Shown: in pieces, positions 15,670 through 24,625 of the stretch
How positions within the stretch are numbered: the first letter of the stretch is position 1
Layout of the letters: each line of letters starts with the position of its first letter
Assembly: GCA_900544765.1 (NCBI GenBank)
Contig: UQWI01000015.1
Coordinates: 1 to 60,752 of the forward strand
Length of the DNA: 60,752 bases
Origin: an uncultured Eubacteriales bacterium
GTDB taxonomy: Bacteria; Bacillota; Clostridia; Oscillospirales; Oscillospiraceae
Reading direction: 5' to 3'
Made by a program: the position numbers and the translations under genes
The notes under the pieces: generated by a model
What the model saw: only the letters and a program-made list of their open reading frames with translations
Told to the model about the DNA's origin: nothing
Database searches by the model: none

Positions 15670-16923
15670 TCATTTCGCGTGTATGTCGATGAACTCGGCC
15701 TTGAGTTTGGAATAAATTATCTTCTGGCTCCGGTAGAGGCCGGTGTAGCCTGAGAGCATGTAGGATACCGCTATCGCAACTGAGAAGTACACGGCTCCAT
15801 CCGCGCCGAAGAGCTCGACGGCCAGCATCACGCTGGCGACCGGGCAGTTCACCGCGCCGCAGAAGAGCGCCGCGAGCCCGATTGCCCCCGCGAAGCCCGC
15901 CGGGAGCCCCAGCAGCGGCCCGAGCGCACAGCCCAGCGTCGCGCCGATGAAGAAGGTCGGCACCATCTCGCCGCCCTTGAACCCCGCAGAGAGAGTAACC
16001 GCCGTAAACAGCAGCTTGAGCGCGAAATCCCATGGCCGCGCCTCGCCCTGCTCTATGGCCCGGGCTATGACGTCCGTGCCAGCGCCGTTGTAGTCCCTCG
16101 TGCCAACGAGGTACGTCAGCGCGATTATCACGGCGCCGCCGAGCACGGCGCGCAGTATGCCGTTCGGCACCAGCCGCTTGAACAGTTTTTCGCTGCCGTG
16201 CATGCTCAGGCAAAGGATAACGCTCATAATCGCGCAGGCCACACCCAGCAGCGCCACGCGCCATATGCCGTCCGCGCTCAGCGCCGGGGCGAGCACCTCG
16301 AAATGCGTCGGCGCGATATTGAACAACTGCGTCACGCCGAAGGACACGAGCGAGCTGGCCAGGCACGGCACCAGCCCGGCGTAATATATCTCGCCAACGC
16401 TGATGACCTCGAGGGCGAATATCGTCGCCGTAAGCGGCGTGCCGAAGAGCGCCGAGAACAGCGCGCTCATGCCGCAGAGCGTGGCGAGCCGCCTGTCCTT
16501 GTCGTCCAGGCGAAAGACGCGCGCGATGTTCTGGCCCAGCGAGCCGCCTATTTGCAGCGCCGCGCCCTCGCGCCCCGCGCTGCCGCCGAACAGGTGCGTC
16601 GCCGCCGTCGAGACGAAGATAACCGGCACGAGCAGTACGCTTATCGCGCGGCCCTCATGTATCGCGTCGATTATGGCGTCAGTGCCGAGGCCGTCAAGCT
16701 TCGTTAGCCTGTAGAGCAGCGCAATCCCCGCGCCCGCCACGGGCAGCAGCCAGAGCAGCCACGGATGCGCCGCGCGCAGGTTCGTCGCCGATGCGACGGC
16801 GGCGTAGAACGCAGAACCCACCAGCCCGCATATCACGCCCGTCACCGCCGCGACGGCCAGCCACTTGAAAAACGCCCGGACGAACGCCGACGCCGCCCGG
16901 GCCTTTGTTGTCCAATCCTTCAC
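15670..16923 (-). CDS. ClC family chloride channel/transporter
   Basis: Integral membrane anion channel or H+/anion antiporter, about 417 residues, 10-12 helices. Selectivity-filter motifs are recognisable but variant: GGSAGREGAAL (usually GREGP), GFKGGEMVPTFFIGA (the GxFxP-type motif, here EMVP), and the N-terminal pore helix. No C-terminal CBS domains. GTG at 16923 is chosen because AGGGGTGGGAG precedes it; an ATG at 16965 lies within an upstream dyad (16937-16963) that is probably an operator or leader hairpin. Fluoride-specific ClC proteins have related motifs, but no fluoride riboswitch is seen here, so the ion is left open. Confidence 0.87.
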   Translation of the reverse strand: MKDWTTKARAASAFVRAFFKWLAVAAVTGVICGLVGSAFYAAVASATNLRAAHPWLLWLLPVAGAGIALLYRLTKLDGLGTDAIIDAIHEGRAISVLLVPVIFVSTAATHLFGGSAGREGAALQIGGSLGQNIARVFRLDDKDRRLATLCGMSALFSALFGTPLTATIFALEVISVGEIYYAGLVPCLASSLVSFGVTQLFNIAPTHFEVLAPALSADGIWRVALLGVACAIMSVILCLSMHGSEKLFKRLVPNGILRAVLGGAVIIALTYLVGTRDYNGAGTDVIARAIEQGEARPWDFALKLLFTAVTLSAGFKGGEMVPTFFIGATLGCALGPLLGLPAGFAGAIGLAALFCGAVNCPVASVMLAVELFGADGAVYFSVAIAVSYMLSGYTGLYRSQKIIYSKLKAEFIDIHAK

Positions 16924-17035
16924 TCTCCCACCCCTAGATGCGATTTGACTGTGAAATCGTATCACAGACGGTGGGTTTTTTCAAGATATCGCTGGGTTTT
17001 CTTGAGGATTTCCGAATCTACGGCCCTCGCTGCGT

Positions 17036-17620
17036 TCACTCCCCGACGCGCTCTTCACCCGCGCGCCTTATCTCGCCGCGCAGTCCGAACAGCGCAGCCA
17101 GCGTCCATATCACCTGTATCAGCGCCACGATGATAAGCAAAAGCGCGACCGCAGTCTGCATTCCCACGTCCAACAGGTAAACGGGCCAGGGCAGGAATGT
17201 TATAGTGCCGAGCACGACGGTGACGTTCCTCAGGATGCGTATGCTCTTCGCCCTGTATTCGCTGTAGTGCATCGCTATGTCCGCGATGTTCGTGAGTAGC
17301 TGGAAGTGGAAGTACAGGCTCACAACCTTGATTACGGCGCTTACTATTGTATACAGCATGCCGGAATCCGGGCTGATGCCCAAGAGCGCCAGCAGCCAGG
17401 GTATCGCCTCGGCGACCAGCAGTATCCACGCCAGCGGGCGCAGCAGCGCGCTGCTTTTTTCCGCGAGCGCCAGGCCCGGCAGTGCAGTGAGGACAAAGAC
17501 ATAGCAGGCCCAGTCCGGCAGCAGGTTCAGCGACATGGCGTTGATGTTGAGATTGAAATCGAGATACAGGAACACATAGCCCCAGGCCACGCGCCCTATA
17601 GAGACAACCAGTGAATTCAT
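17036..17620 (-). CDS. Membrane protein, paralog B of BlaR1 operon
   Basis: A 194-residue integral membrane protein with about five helices. It aligns along most of its length with the protein encoded just upstream: GRVAWGYVF near the N-terminus, NLLPDWACYVFVLTALPGLA, SSALLRPLAWILLVAEA, SLYFHFQLLTNIADIA and a C-terminal LRGEIRRA. Gene duplication is evident. Its ATG overlaps the upstream stop by four bases, so it is the last gene of the blaI-blaR1 operon. No named family recognised; a role in the stress sensed by the BlaR1-like protein is inferred from position only. Confidence 0.75.
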   Translation of the reverse strand: MNSLVVSIGRVAWGYVFLYLDFNLNINAMSLNLLPDWACYVFVLTALPGLALAEKSSALLRPLAWILLVAEAIPWLLALLGISPDSGMLYTIVSAVIKVVSLYFHFQLLTNIADIAMHYSEYRAKSIRILRNVTVVLGTITFLPWPVYLLDVGMQTAVALLLIIVALIQVIWTLAALFGLRGEIRRAGEERVGE

Positions 17621-18219
17621 TCCCCATCCTCCTTTATATCATCTTCCGGCATGGCCCGGCGCAGCTCACCGTGCAGGCCGGTGAGCGTGAACAGCGTCCA
17701 TGTGAGCATTATGGCCCAAACCAGCACAATTACCATCACCAGCCCGCCCGCGTCGTATTCGTCCAGGCGATCCACGGGCAGCGGCAACGTGCTCAGCGTC
17801 GCCAGGACGGCCGACACGGCCGCCAGCGCCTTGATGCTGCGCACACGCCGCGTCACAAAGGGAGCGGCCGCGTCGGCGAGGTTCGTCAGCAGCTGGAAGT
17901 GGAAATACATGGCCAACACGGAGCAGAGCGCGCCAGGCAGATAAACATACCATCCGGTGAGCGTCACCTCATAGCTCTCGAGCACCCAGGCGGCGAACTC
18001 GGTGATAAGCAACAGCCAGCCCAGCGGTCGTAGCAGCGCCGCGCTGCGTTCCCGCCGCGCTATAGCGGGGATCGCCGCGAGGGCGAAGGCATAGAAGGCC
18101 CAATCCGGCATGAGGTCGATTGTGGCGTAGTTCATGTAACCGAAGGGCAGCGCACAGTAGAAGAACACATATCCCCAGGCCACGCGCCCGACGGCTATGA
18201 CCAGCGGATTGCGGCTCAT
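17617..18219 (-). CDS. Membrane protein, paralog A of BlaR1 operon
   Basis: A 200-residue integral membrane protein with about five helices, paralog of the following gene. Shared blocks: GRVAWGYVFFYCAL, IDLMPDWAFYAFALAAIPAI, RSAALLRPLGWLLLITEF, AMYFHFQLLTNLADAA and LHGELRRAMP. A Cys or charged catalytic pattern is not seen. Translationally coupled to blaR1 (ATGA overlap) and to paralog B. This pair occupies the place where a resistance gene stands in bla/mec operons. Function unknown. Confidence 0.75.
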   Translation of the reverse strand: MSRNPLVIAVGRVAWGYVFFYCALPFGYMNYATIDLMPDWAFYAFALAAIPAIARRERSAALLRPLGWLLLITEFAAWVLESYEVTLTGWYVYLPGALCSVLAMYFHFQLLTNLADAAAPFVTRRVRSIKALAAVSAVLATLSTLPLPVDRLDEYDAGGLVMVIVLVWAIMLTWTLFTLTGLHGELRRAMPEDDIKEDGE

Positions 18220-20216
18220 TGCACGGCCTCCCTCATTTCCAGCACGTACTCGCCCACGCGCTCGCCGTCGATGTAGATTGTGACGGCGGCATACGCGGGG
18301 TAATACGGCGCGGCATTTGGCTCGAGGCCGTAGTTCCAGCTCTCGTGGCCGTCCATGCGCAGGATATAATCGTCCTCCGCCAGCCGGCGGCGGTCAACGC
18401 TGTCATAGCCATAGCCTCCATCGTCGCCCTGACAGCGCTCGCCCCCGCCGGCATGATACGCCGCGCATTCGGATGAAAAGAACTCCCGCGCCTCTTCGGC
18501 GCTGTCGCACCACTGGTAATTCACGTTCACCGTCTGCGCATCCTCATGCGCGGCCAGGTAATCTGCCAACTCCAGCGTCAGGCTCCAGCTGCTCTCGTAG
18601 TAGTCCTCCCAGGCGGCGTCGGGGTTCGGAACGTCGCTCATCGTATGCCCCAGGATCGCGGTAAACATGCCTCCGTCGTCGTAGGCGGACGTCTCAATTT
18701 GTATCGCGCCCATGGAGTTGAGATACGCCGTAAGCGTACCAAGCTCCGTTGCTTCGCTTACGCTGTACGCGGGCAGCATATCGGAGTACCGGAACCGCGT
18801 TCCCATTTGCATCCGGAACGGCTCGCCACCGCTCCGCACAACGTATCCGCCGTCTGCGTAACTGACCTCGATAGGCATGACATATACCATATCGTCGCTG
18901 TCCGGCTCGCCAAAATACGGCTCGTAAGCAAAAGAGCCACCGGAAAGTACCACATTGGCGCGGAACACCCCGTCCGAATCCACACGCGCGGAGTAAATCT
19001 CGGGTCTCATGCTGAAAGCAACCTCCGGATACGCCCAATCCCCGTCCAGCTTTTCCCGGTATTCGCTACATAGGCGCTCCTGCTCGCTGAGCGGCGAGGC
19101 CATGGCGAGGCTGCCGCAGTCGGAGAAAATGAAGCCCTTCAAGTATGTGTCGATAGCGCCGGGTATGGTCGAGCAGCGCTCGATTCGCGCAGCTGCAAGC
19201 GACGGAAAGACTTCGCGCGGATTCCTCGGATTCATGTACTTGTCGTACTCCGCGCTCGCGCCGGTGAGCAGCGCAGAGGCCAGGATAAGCACCACGCACA
19301 CGCTGACCAGCGCCATGCCGCGCGGGTATAGCTTGAAGCGGGCTATGGCTTCGATGCGCCGCGCGATATTCTTCGCGCCGTTGGAAATTGAGCTCGTGCC
19401 CGGCGCGCTGGCATAGCTTTTGCTCGCCATGCCGAGCAGGATAGCGCCGTACTCGCGGCGCTCCTCGCCCTCTAGCCGCTCGAGCACACGCTGGTCGCAC
19501 AGCGACTCCATGTCGTTTCCCACGCGGTCAAAGACATAGTGCATGAAGGGATTGCACCAGTGCAGCGCGCGCAATACGCACCAGAACACGTTTTGCAGCG
19601 CGTCGAGGTGTTTCAGGTGCAGCAGCTCGTGCAGAATTATCTTGCCGTCCGGCGCCTCGCCCTCCGGCACGGCCAGCACCGGCCTGATGATGCCGCAGAC
19701 AAAGGCGCCCTTCAATCCCGGCACAGCCACAGTGCGGCAGGCTTTGAGCCCGTATTTCTCCGCGACTGCGTCAACAGCCGCGCGGACATCTCCCCCCGCC
19801 TCACGCCCGCGGCGGAGCAGCGTCCGCAGCCGGGCATAGCTCACGGCGTACCAGACGAGGGCGGCGGCCACACCCACGGCGTAGACGGCGAAGAGCCAGT
19901 CGGTCAGGCTCACCGGGGCCGCGTCTATCCACGGAAATACGCTCTCCATGTCTATGACGTCGAAGGCCGAGGTGTAGGCAGAATTCAGGTGCAGCTCCGC
20001 GGCGCTCCTGGCCGTCTCGAGCCACAGCGACAGCTGCGGTATTATCCCGCGCGCTACGCCCGCCGGTATGAACGCGCGCAGGGCGAGCACGGCCCAAACG
20101 GCGTATTGCCAGCGCGGAGAGAGCTTATCCCGCAGCAGCCACTTCACCAGCAGCAGTACCGCCGCAGCGAGCGAGACGTTCAGCGTCTGATACAGCGCTT
20201 CCCAGACGTTGCTCAC
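18216..20216 (-). CDS. BlaR1/MecR1-like M56 metalloprotease sensor
   Basis: Membrane signal transducer of 666 residues. N-terminal helices (about 10-60 and 105-130) flank a cytoplasmic M56 zinc protease with HELLH at 196-200 and the NDMESLCDQRVLE helix giving the third ligand; after sensing it should cleave BlaI. A further helix (MALVSVCVVLILASALLTGA, about 303-323) leads to an outside domain of about 340 residues. This domain lacks the SxxK, SxN and KTG motifs of the penicillin-binding sensor of true BlaR1, so beta-lactams are probably not the signal. It is preceded by blaI (two-base gap) and coupled to the downstream membrane paralogs. Confidence 0.85.
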   Translation of the reverse strand: MSNVWEALYQTLNVSLAAAVLLLVKWLLRDKLSPRWQYAVWAVLALRAFIPAGVARGIIPQLSLWLETARSAAELHLNSAYTSAFDVIDMESVFPWIDAAPVSLTDWLFAVYAVGVAAALVWYAVSYARLRTLLRRGREAGGDVRAAVDAVAEKYGLKACRTVAVPGLKGAFVCGIIRPVLAVPEGEAPDGKIILHELLHLKHLDALQNVFWCVLRALHWCNPFMHYVFDRVGNDMESLCDQRVLERLEGEERREYGAILLGMASKSYASAPGTSSISNGAKNIARRIEAIARFKLYPRGMALVSVCVVLILASALLTGASAEYDKYMNPRNPREVFPSLAAARIERCSTIPGAIDTYLKGFIFSDCGSLAMASPLSEQERLCSEYREKLDGDWAYPEVAFSMRPEIYSARVDSDGVFRANVVLSGGSFAYEPYFGEPDSDDMVYVMPIEVSYADGGYVVRSGGEPFRMQMGTRFRYSDMLPAYSVSEATELGTLTAYLNSMGAIQIETSAYDDGGMFTAILGHTMSDVPNPDAAWEDYYESSWSLTLELADYLAAHEDAQTVNVNYQWCDSAEEAREFFSSECAAYHAGGGERCQGDDGGYGYDSVDRRRLAEDDYILRMDGHESWNYGLEPNAAPYYPAYAAVTIYIDGERVGEYVLEMREAVQ

Positions 20217-20218
20217 GG

Positions 20219-20578
20219 CTACACCTCCATCTCGTCGAGCATACGGCGCAGCCGCTCCGCCTCCTCGCGCGATATGTGCGATTCGCGCAGGAACGCCGCT
20301 ATCAGCTCTCCCGCCGAGCCGTTATAGACGCGCTCCAAGAGCTTGCGCCGCTCCTGCCCGGCGCAGTCGTCGCGCGTCACCGCCGCCGAATACGGCTTTG
20401 CGTGACTGCGGTCTATGTTCACCAGGCCCTTCGCGGCCATGCGCGTGAGATATGTGTAAACGGTGTTCTTGTTCCACCCCATGCTCTCGTGCAGGGCCGA
20501 AGCCACTTCGCCCAGGGCGAAGCGCTCCCCGCCCCAAAGCGTCTCCAGCACGGCCCATTCGGCGTCGGTCAGTCGCAC
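20219..20578 (-). CDS. BlaI/MecI/CopY family repressor
   Basis: A 119-residue dimeric winged-helix repressor, usual length for the family. MRLTDAEWAVLETLW, then HESMGWNKNTVYTYLTRMAA (recognition helix) and KGLVNIDRSHAKPYSA match BlaI/MecI; the C-terminal helices (HISREEAERLRRMLDEM) give dimerisation. GTG 20578 is chosen because AGGAGGG lies five bases upstream; frames starting earlier would run through the operator DNA. It most likely binds the two dyads at 20589-20600 and 20613-20624 and represses its own operon until cleaved by the BlaR1-like partner. Confidence 0.9.
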   Translation of the reverse strand: MRLTDAEWAVLETLWGGERFALGEVASALHESMGWNKNTVYTYLTRMAAKGLVNIDRSHAKPYSAAVTRDDCAGQERRKLLERVYNGSAGELIAAFLRESHISREEAERLRRMLDEMEV

Positions 20579-20588
20579 ACTATCCCTC

Positions 20589-20638
20589 CTACAATTGTAG
20601 TACGCTTCTATACTACAGCTGTAGGACGCTTTTGTCAA
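20589..20638 (-). promoter_or_regulatory. blaI-blaR1 promoter with two BlaI-type operators
   Basis: Minus strand: TTGACA (20638-20633), 17-base spacer, TAGTAT (20615-20610). The perfect palindrome CTACAGCTGTAG (20613-20624) covers the spacer end and the -10 box; a second, CTACAATTGTAG (20589-20600), lies near the transcription start. TACA-N4-TGTA is the core of known BlaI/MecI sites. Confidence 0.85.
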
Positions 20639-20642
20639 GAGA

Positions 20643-20668
20643 AAGCCCGGTGCATATGCGCCGGGCTT
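20643..20668 (-). terminator. Terminator of hypB-hypA operon
   Basis: AAGCCCGG, ten-base loop containing CATATG, CCGGGCTT, followed on the minus strand by TCTCTT. It separates hypA from the blaI promoter. Confidence 0.65.
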
Positions 20669-20691
20669 CCCTATCCCTCTCTGCTTGCCCA

Positions 20692-21036
20692 TTATCCCGG
20701 GACCAGCAGCTCTTTAATATTAAACTCCCGGCCGCAAAGTATCTCCTTGTCGCGGCTGCCGCACTTGGGACAGACGCCCTTGTTCTCGACGATGTTGTAC
20801 ACCTGGCCGCAGTTTTCGCACAGGCCGTTGCCCGGCATGACGTCTATTTGCAGTCTGGACTTCTCCAACATTGTGTTCTTGACGGCGGCGTACCAGGCCT
20901 CCTCCATGTACTCGGGTACAACCATGCTCAGCTCGCCAATCTCGAGCACCACGGTGTCAATCTCGTCTATGGCGTTGTCCTCCGCGAACTCCAGCACGCT
21001 TCTGATGGCCTGTATGGCCAAGCTCATCTCGTGCAT
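20692..21036 (-). CDS. hypA: Nickel metallochaperone HypA
   Basis: Delivers nickel with HypB for NiFe-hydrogenase (and sometimes urease) maturation. 114 residues, family length. The essential N-terminal nickel site Met-His-Glu is present (MHEMSLAIQAIRSVLEFA). The structural zinc site is CENC and CPKC in residues 73-94. Start is the ATG at 21036, one base after the stop of the oxidoreductase gene, so the three genes hypB - oxidoreductase - hypA form one operon. No hydrogenase structural gene lies in the window. Confidence 0.92.
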   Translation of the reverse strand: MHEMSLAIQAIRSVLEFAEDNAIDEIDTVVLEIGELSMVVPEYMEEAWYAAVKNTMLEKSRLQIDVMPGNGLCENCGQVYNIVENKGVCPKCGSRDKEILCGREFNIKELLVPG

Positions 21037-21037
21037 A

Positions 21038-23725
21038 TCACTTGCTGCGCGGGCGGGCGACGCGCTTGACGGCTATCTCCTTCACGCGGCGGGCGAGGTT
21101 CTTGCCGCTCTCGGGCATGAGCTTCTCGTAGACCTTGCCAGAGGAATCTGTCACGCGCACGAGGTGGATGGCGTCGAACTTGCACTTGGTCGTGCAGACG
21201 CCGCAGCCGACGCATGCGCTCTGGTCGACGACGGTCGCGCCGCAGCCGAGGCAGCGCTCGGTTTCCTTGAGCACCTGCTCCGCCGTGAAGGTGCCGCGCA
21301 AATCCCGGAATGTCTCCCTGGCCTTGCTGTGGTCGGGCTCGGCGGTGTGCTGGCGCGGCGCGCGGTCGTAACCGGCGAGGTCGGCCTCGCTCTTGTCGAG
21401 CTCCATATAGTCCTTGACGCGGCGGCCTATGGTCAGGCTCTGGCCCGGCTGCACGAAGCGGTGGATGGAAATCGCGGCCTCCTTGCCCTCGGCGATGGCG
21501 TCGATGACAAAGCTCGGCCCGGTGAGCGCGTCGCCGCCGACGAAGATGTCCGGCTCCATGGTCTGGAGCGTGACGCGGTCGGCCATGGCTGCGCCGGAGC
21601 GGCGGAGCTGTACGCGGCTGCCCGCGAGCATGTCGCCCCAGTCCACGCGCTGGCCGATGGCGGCCACGACGGTTCCGGCGGGGATGGTCTCGGTCTGTCC
21701 CTCGACGGGGACGCTCTTCCTGCGTCCTGCGCCGTCGGCCTCGCCCTGGGCCATGACCTGCAATTCAAGCTCCGTGGCCTTGCCGTCGCTGCCCTTGATG
21801 CGTATCGGGCTGACGAGGAACTTGAAAGCTACGCCCTCGGCCTCGGCCTCGGCGACCTCCTCGGCGTCGGCGGGCATGTCCTCGCGGGCACGGCGGTACA
21901 CGACGGTGACGTTCTTCGCGCCCAGACGCACGGCGGCGCGGGCGGCGTCGATGGCGACGTTGCCGCCGCCGACTATGACGGTGTTCTCGCTCACGGCGGG
22001 CGGGCGCGGGCTCTCGGCGCGGCGAAGCAGCTCAAGGCCGCTCATAACGCCGCGGTAGCTCTCGCCGGGTATGCCCAGCGGGATGGCCTTCCAGGCGCCG
22101 ATGGCGAGGAAGAAGGCCTGATAGCCCTCGCAGCGCAGCTCATCGAGCGTGACGTCCTTGCCGACCTCGACGCCGGTTTTGAACTCGACGCCTATCTCGC
22201 GCAGGATGTCTATCTCGGCGGCGACGACGTCCTTCTCAAGTCTGAAGCTGGGTATGCCGTTTGTCAGCATGCCGCCGACGGTCTTTTGCTTTTCAAACAC
22301 GGTGACGGGATAGCCCTGGAGCGCGAGATAGTACGCGCAGGAGAGGCCCGCGGGGCCGGAGCCTACGACGGCAATCCTGTTCGTGAAGGGCTTTCCGGTG
22401 GTGTTGAGCATCTTGGGAATGACGCGGGTGGCGGGGTCGAGCTCGCGCTGGGCGAGGAACTTCTTGACCTCGTCGATGGCCACGGGCGCATCCACATCCC
22501 CGCGCGAGCAGGCCTCCTCGCAGAAGCGCGGACACACGCGGCCGCAGACAGCCGGGAAGGGGTTCTCGCGGCGGATGAGCTCCAGCGCCTCGTCGAACCT
22601 GCCCTGGCTGGCGAGCTTGATGTAGCCCTGCACGGGGATGTGCGCCGGGCAGCGCGTCTTGCACGGCGCGGTGCCGCCCTCGGCGGTGTAGCCGCGGTTG
22701 GTGCGGTAGTATTTGTCGTAGTTGTCCTCGCCGAACCACAGCAGCTTGTCGTGCGGGGTGTCGTGCTCGGGAGGCCGGCTGGGTGTGGCGCACAGCTTCT
22801 GGCCGAGCTTCAGCGCGCCGAGGTTGCAGTTCTCGACGCACAATCCGCAGGCGACGCACTTGGACGCGTCGACCTCGGCGACGTAGTTGGAGCGAATGAC
22901 GTCCGGCGTCTTGAGGTACTCGGCTATGCGCAGCGAGAAGCAGGAGCAGCCGCAGCAGTTGCAGATTGCGGCCGCGCCGTTCGGCGCGTCGAGGTTGGAT
23001 ATCTCGTGAACCAGGCCGTTTTCCTCACAGCGCTTGAGTATTTCATAGCACTCGTCGCGGTCAATCTTGCGGCCGTGGCCCGTGCGGATGTGGTACTCCG
23101 CGCTCTCGTTGAAGAAGATACACACGTCCTTCTCGAGGTGGCCGCAGCCTTCGCCCATCAGGCGGCGGGTGCGGCGGCAGGAGCAATCCGTGACCGCGAT
23201 GGCCCAGGAGTTGTCGACAATCTGGTGTATCTCCTCGTATGTACCCCTGTGAGCGTCGTTCTGTATTGCCATCTCGACGGGGATGACGCGCATCATGCCC
23301 TGGCCGACGGGGATGAACGGCGCGAGCGGCGCGATGCGGCGCCGGGTGTATTCCTCAAAGCACTCGGCTATAACCGGATAGCGCTCGCACAATTCCTTGT
23401 TGCCGACCATCATCTCCATGATGCCCGGCACCCAGATTGGCAGGAAGTACTTGTCCTCGCCGTCCTTGAAATTGCAGCGGCAGACGCCAATCTGCGTCAG
23501 CTCGTCGAGCACCTCCTTTACGCGACCCAGCGGCTTTTTGACCTTCTTCGCCACCTGCTCGGCGGTGACGTACTTGCGCACCTTGAGGCCCATGGCTATC
23601 TCAGCCATCTCGTCGGTTATTACGGGGTCGAGTATCTTGTACTCGGGGTCGTTGGGCGTGACACCCGTATAGGTGCCGCACTCTATGCTTATTTTCGTCG
23701 CCAGCTTCAGTATGCTTGCTCTCAT
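21038..23725 (-). CDS. GltD-like FAD/NAD(P)H oxidoreductase fused to Fe-S domains
   Basis: Cytosolic electron-transfer protein of 895 residues. Order: helix-turn-helix-like region (about 50-95); Cys cluster DCSCRRTRRLMGEGCGH (180-196) and CNCCGCSC (255-262); a 4Fe-4S motif CVACGLCVENC (290-300); the GltD Fe-S region (CKTRCPAHIPVQGYI 355-369; CGRVCPRFCEEAC 394-406); FAD Rossmann motif VVGSGPAGLSCAYYL (453-467); NAD(P)H motif VIVGGGNVAIDAARAA (583-598); C-terminal CLGC and CVGCGVCTTKC (about 826-850). It probably moves electrons between NAD(P)H and a ferredoxin or an enzyme partner. Position between hypB and hypA suggests a role with a nickel enzyme; the partner is unknown. It is not GltD of glutamate synthase, which lacks the N-terminal part. 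Confidence 0.82.
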   Translation of the reverse strand: MRASILKLATKISIECGTYTGVTPNDPEYKILDPVITDEMAEIAMGLKVRKYVTAEQVAKKVKKPLGRVKEVLDELTQIGVCRCNFKDGEDKYFLPIWVPGIMEMMVGNKELCERYPVIAECFEEYTRRRIAPLAPFIPVGQGMMRVIPVEMAIQNDAHRGTYEEIHQIVDNSWAIAVTDCSCRRTRRLMGEGCGHLEKDVCIFFNESAEYHIRTGHGRKIDRDECYEILKRCEENGLVHEISNLDAPNGAAAICNCCGCSCFSLRIAEYLKTPDVIRSNYVAEVDASKCVACGLCVENCNLGALKLGQKLCATPSRPPEHDTPHDKLLWFGEDNYDKYYRTNRGYTAEGGTAPCKTRCPAHIPVQGYIKLASQGRFDEALELIRRENPFPAVCGRVCPRFCEEACSRGDVDAPVAIDEVKKFLAQRELDPATRVIPKMLNTTGKPFTNRIAVVGSGPAGLSCAYYLALQGYPVTVFEKQKTVGGMLTNGIPSFRLEKDVVAAEIDILREIGVEFKTGVEVGKDVTLDELRCEGYQAFFLAIGAWKAIPLGIPGESYRGVMSGLELLRRAESPRPPAVSENTVIVGGGNVAIDAARAAVRLGAKNVTVVYRRAREDMPADAEEVAEAEAEGVAFKFLVSPIRIKGSDGKATELELQVMAQGEADGAGRRKSVPVEGQTETIPAGTVVAAIGQRVDWGDMLAGSRVQLRRSGAAMADRVTLQTMEPDIFVGGDALTGPSFVIDAIAEGKEAAISIHRFVQPGQSLTIGRRVKDYMELDKSEADLAGYDRAPRQHTAEPDHSKARETFRDLRGTFTAEQVLKETERCLGCGATVVDQSACVGCGVCTTKCKFDAIHLVRVTDSSGKVYEKLMPESGKNLARRVKEIAVKRVARPRSK

Positions 23726-23784
23726 GCCCGCTCTCCCTTCATTTTAATAGTTGTACCTTAACACCTCGTTGCCTGCGCGGCGGC

Positions 23785-24450
23785 TCAGCCTTCCTTCCAC
23801 GCCTTTATCTCACGGCGCAGCCAGTCGCACCAGGCGTCTACGCCCTCGCCCGTGCGGGCGCTTATGGGTATTATCTCTATCTTCGGGTTGCGCCTCTTCG
23901 CGCGCTCGGTCACGGCCTCCAGATTGAAGTCGAAGTACGGCAGGACGTCTATCTTGTTCACCAGCAGCACATCGCAGACCTCGAACATCAGCGGGTACTT
24001 GAGCGGCTTGTCATCCCCCTCCGGCACGGACAGTATCATCGCGTTCTTTACCGAGCCGGTGTCAAACTCCGCAGGGCAGACGAGATTGCCTACGTTCTCA
24101 AGTATGGCAAAGTCTATGTCCTCTGTACCCAGCGCCTCCAGTCCCTGCATGGTCATGTCCGCCGTGAGGTGGCACATGCCGCCCGTGTGGAGCTGTATGG
24201 CCTTCGCGCCCGCTTCGGCCACCGTGTGCGCGTCCACATCCGAGTCTATGTCGGCCTCCATGACGCCTATGCGGTACTCGTCCTTGAGCGCGCCTATCGT
24301 CTTGACGAGTGTCGTAGTCTTGCCGCTGCCCGGAGACGACATGAGGTTGAGCAGGAAAATCCCCCTCCTCTTCAGCTCCGCGCGCACCTTGTCGGCCTCG
24401 CGGTCGTTGCTCTCAAACACACTCTGCTTTATCTCGATTGTCCTCAGCAT
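23785..24450 (-). CDS. hypB: Nickel-insertion GTPase HypB
   Basis: GTPase that drives nickel transfer in NiFe-enzyme maturation, 221 residues. P-loop SSPGSGKTTTLV (about 38-49), switch region MEADIDSDVDAHTV, the metal-binding block GGMCHLTADM, ENVGNLVCPAEFD, and the base-specificity NKID. There is no His-rich N-terminal nickel store. ATG 24450 is chosen, with GAGAGGAG nine bases upstream; upstream frame is leader. The first gene of the operon, driven by a promoter at 24547-24575. Its gap to the oxidoreductase is 59 bases. Confidence 0.93.
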   Translation of the reverse strand: MLRTIEIKQSVFESNDREADKVRAELKRRGIFLLNLMSSPGSGKTTTLVKTIGALKDEYRIGVMEADIDSDVDAHTVAEAGAKAIQLHTGGMCHLTADMTMQGLEALGTEDIDFAILENVGNLVCPAEFDTGSVKNAMILSVPEGDDKPLKYPLMFEVCDVLLVNKIDVLPYFDFNLEAVTERAKRRNPKIEIIPISARTGEGVDAWCDWLRREIKAWKEG

Positions 24451-24546
24451 AACGTTCTCCTCTCTGGTCAGACCTGAATCTTTCGACCAAATACGCCTGT
24501 TTTTTCGCAAATATAATTGTAAAAATACCATAAAGAATTTGTTTAC

Positions 24547-24575
24547 AGTTTAACATATGATATGCGAATAGTCAA
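24547..24575 (-). promoter_or_regulatory. Promoter of hypB operon
   Basis: TTGACT, 17-base spacer, TAAACT on the minus strand, leaving a leader of about 90 bases with AT-rich sequence. The same -10 (TAAACT) occurs in the promoter at 58986-59014. Confidence 0.6.
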
Positions 24576-24625
24576 ACATAAATAGCGGGCGCGGGAGCTC
24601 TGGATTAAAAGGCGGTTGAATTGTT

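Noticed and set aside
20276..23761. Very long open frame on the plus strand opposite the Fe-S/FAD oxidoreductase
   Set aside because: It is an antisense shadow produced by high-GC codon usage of the real minus-strand gene; it has no RBS, repeats Ala/Leu/Gly-rich low-complexity sequence and matches no domain.
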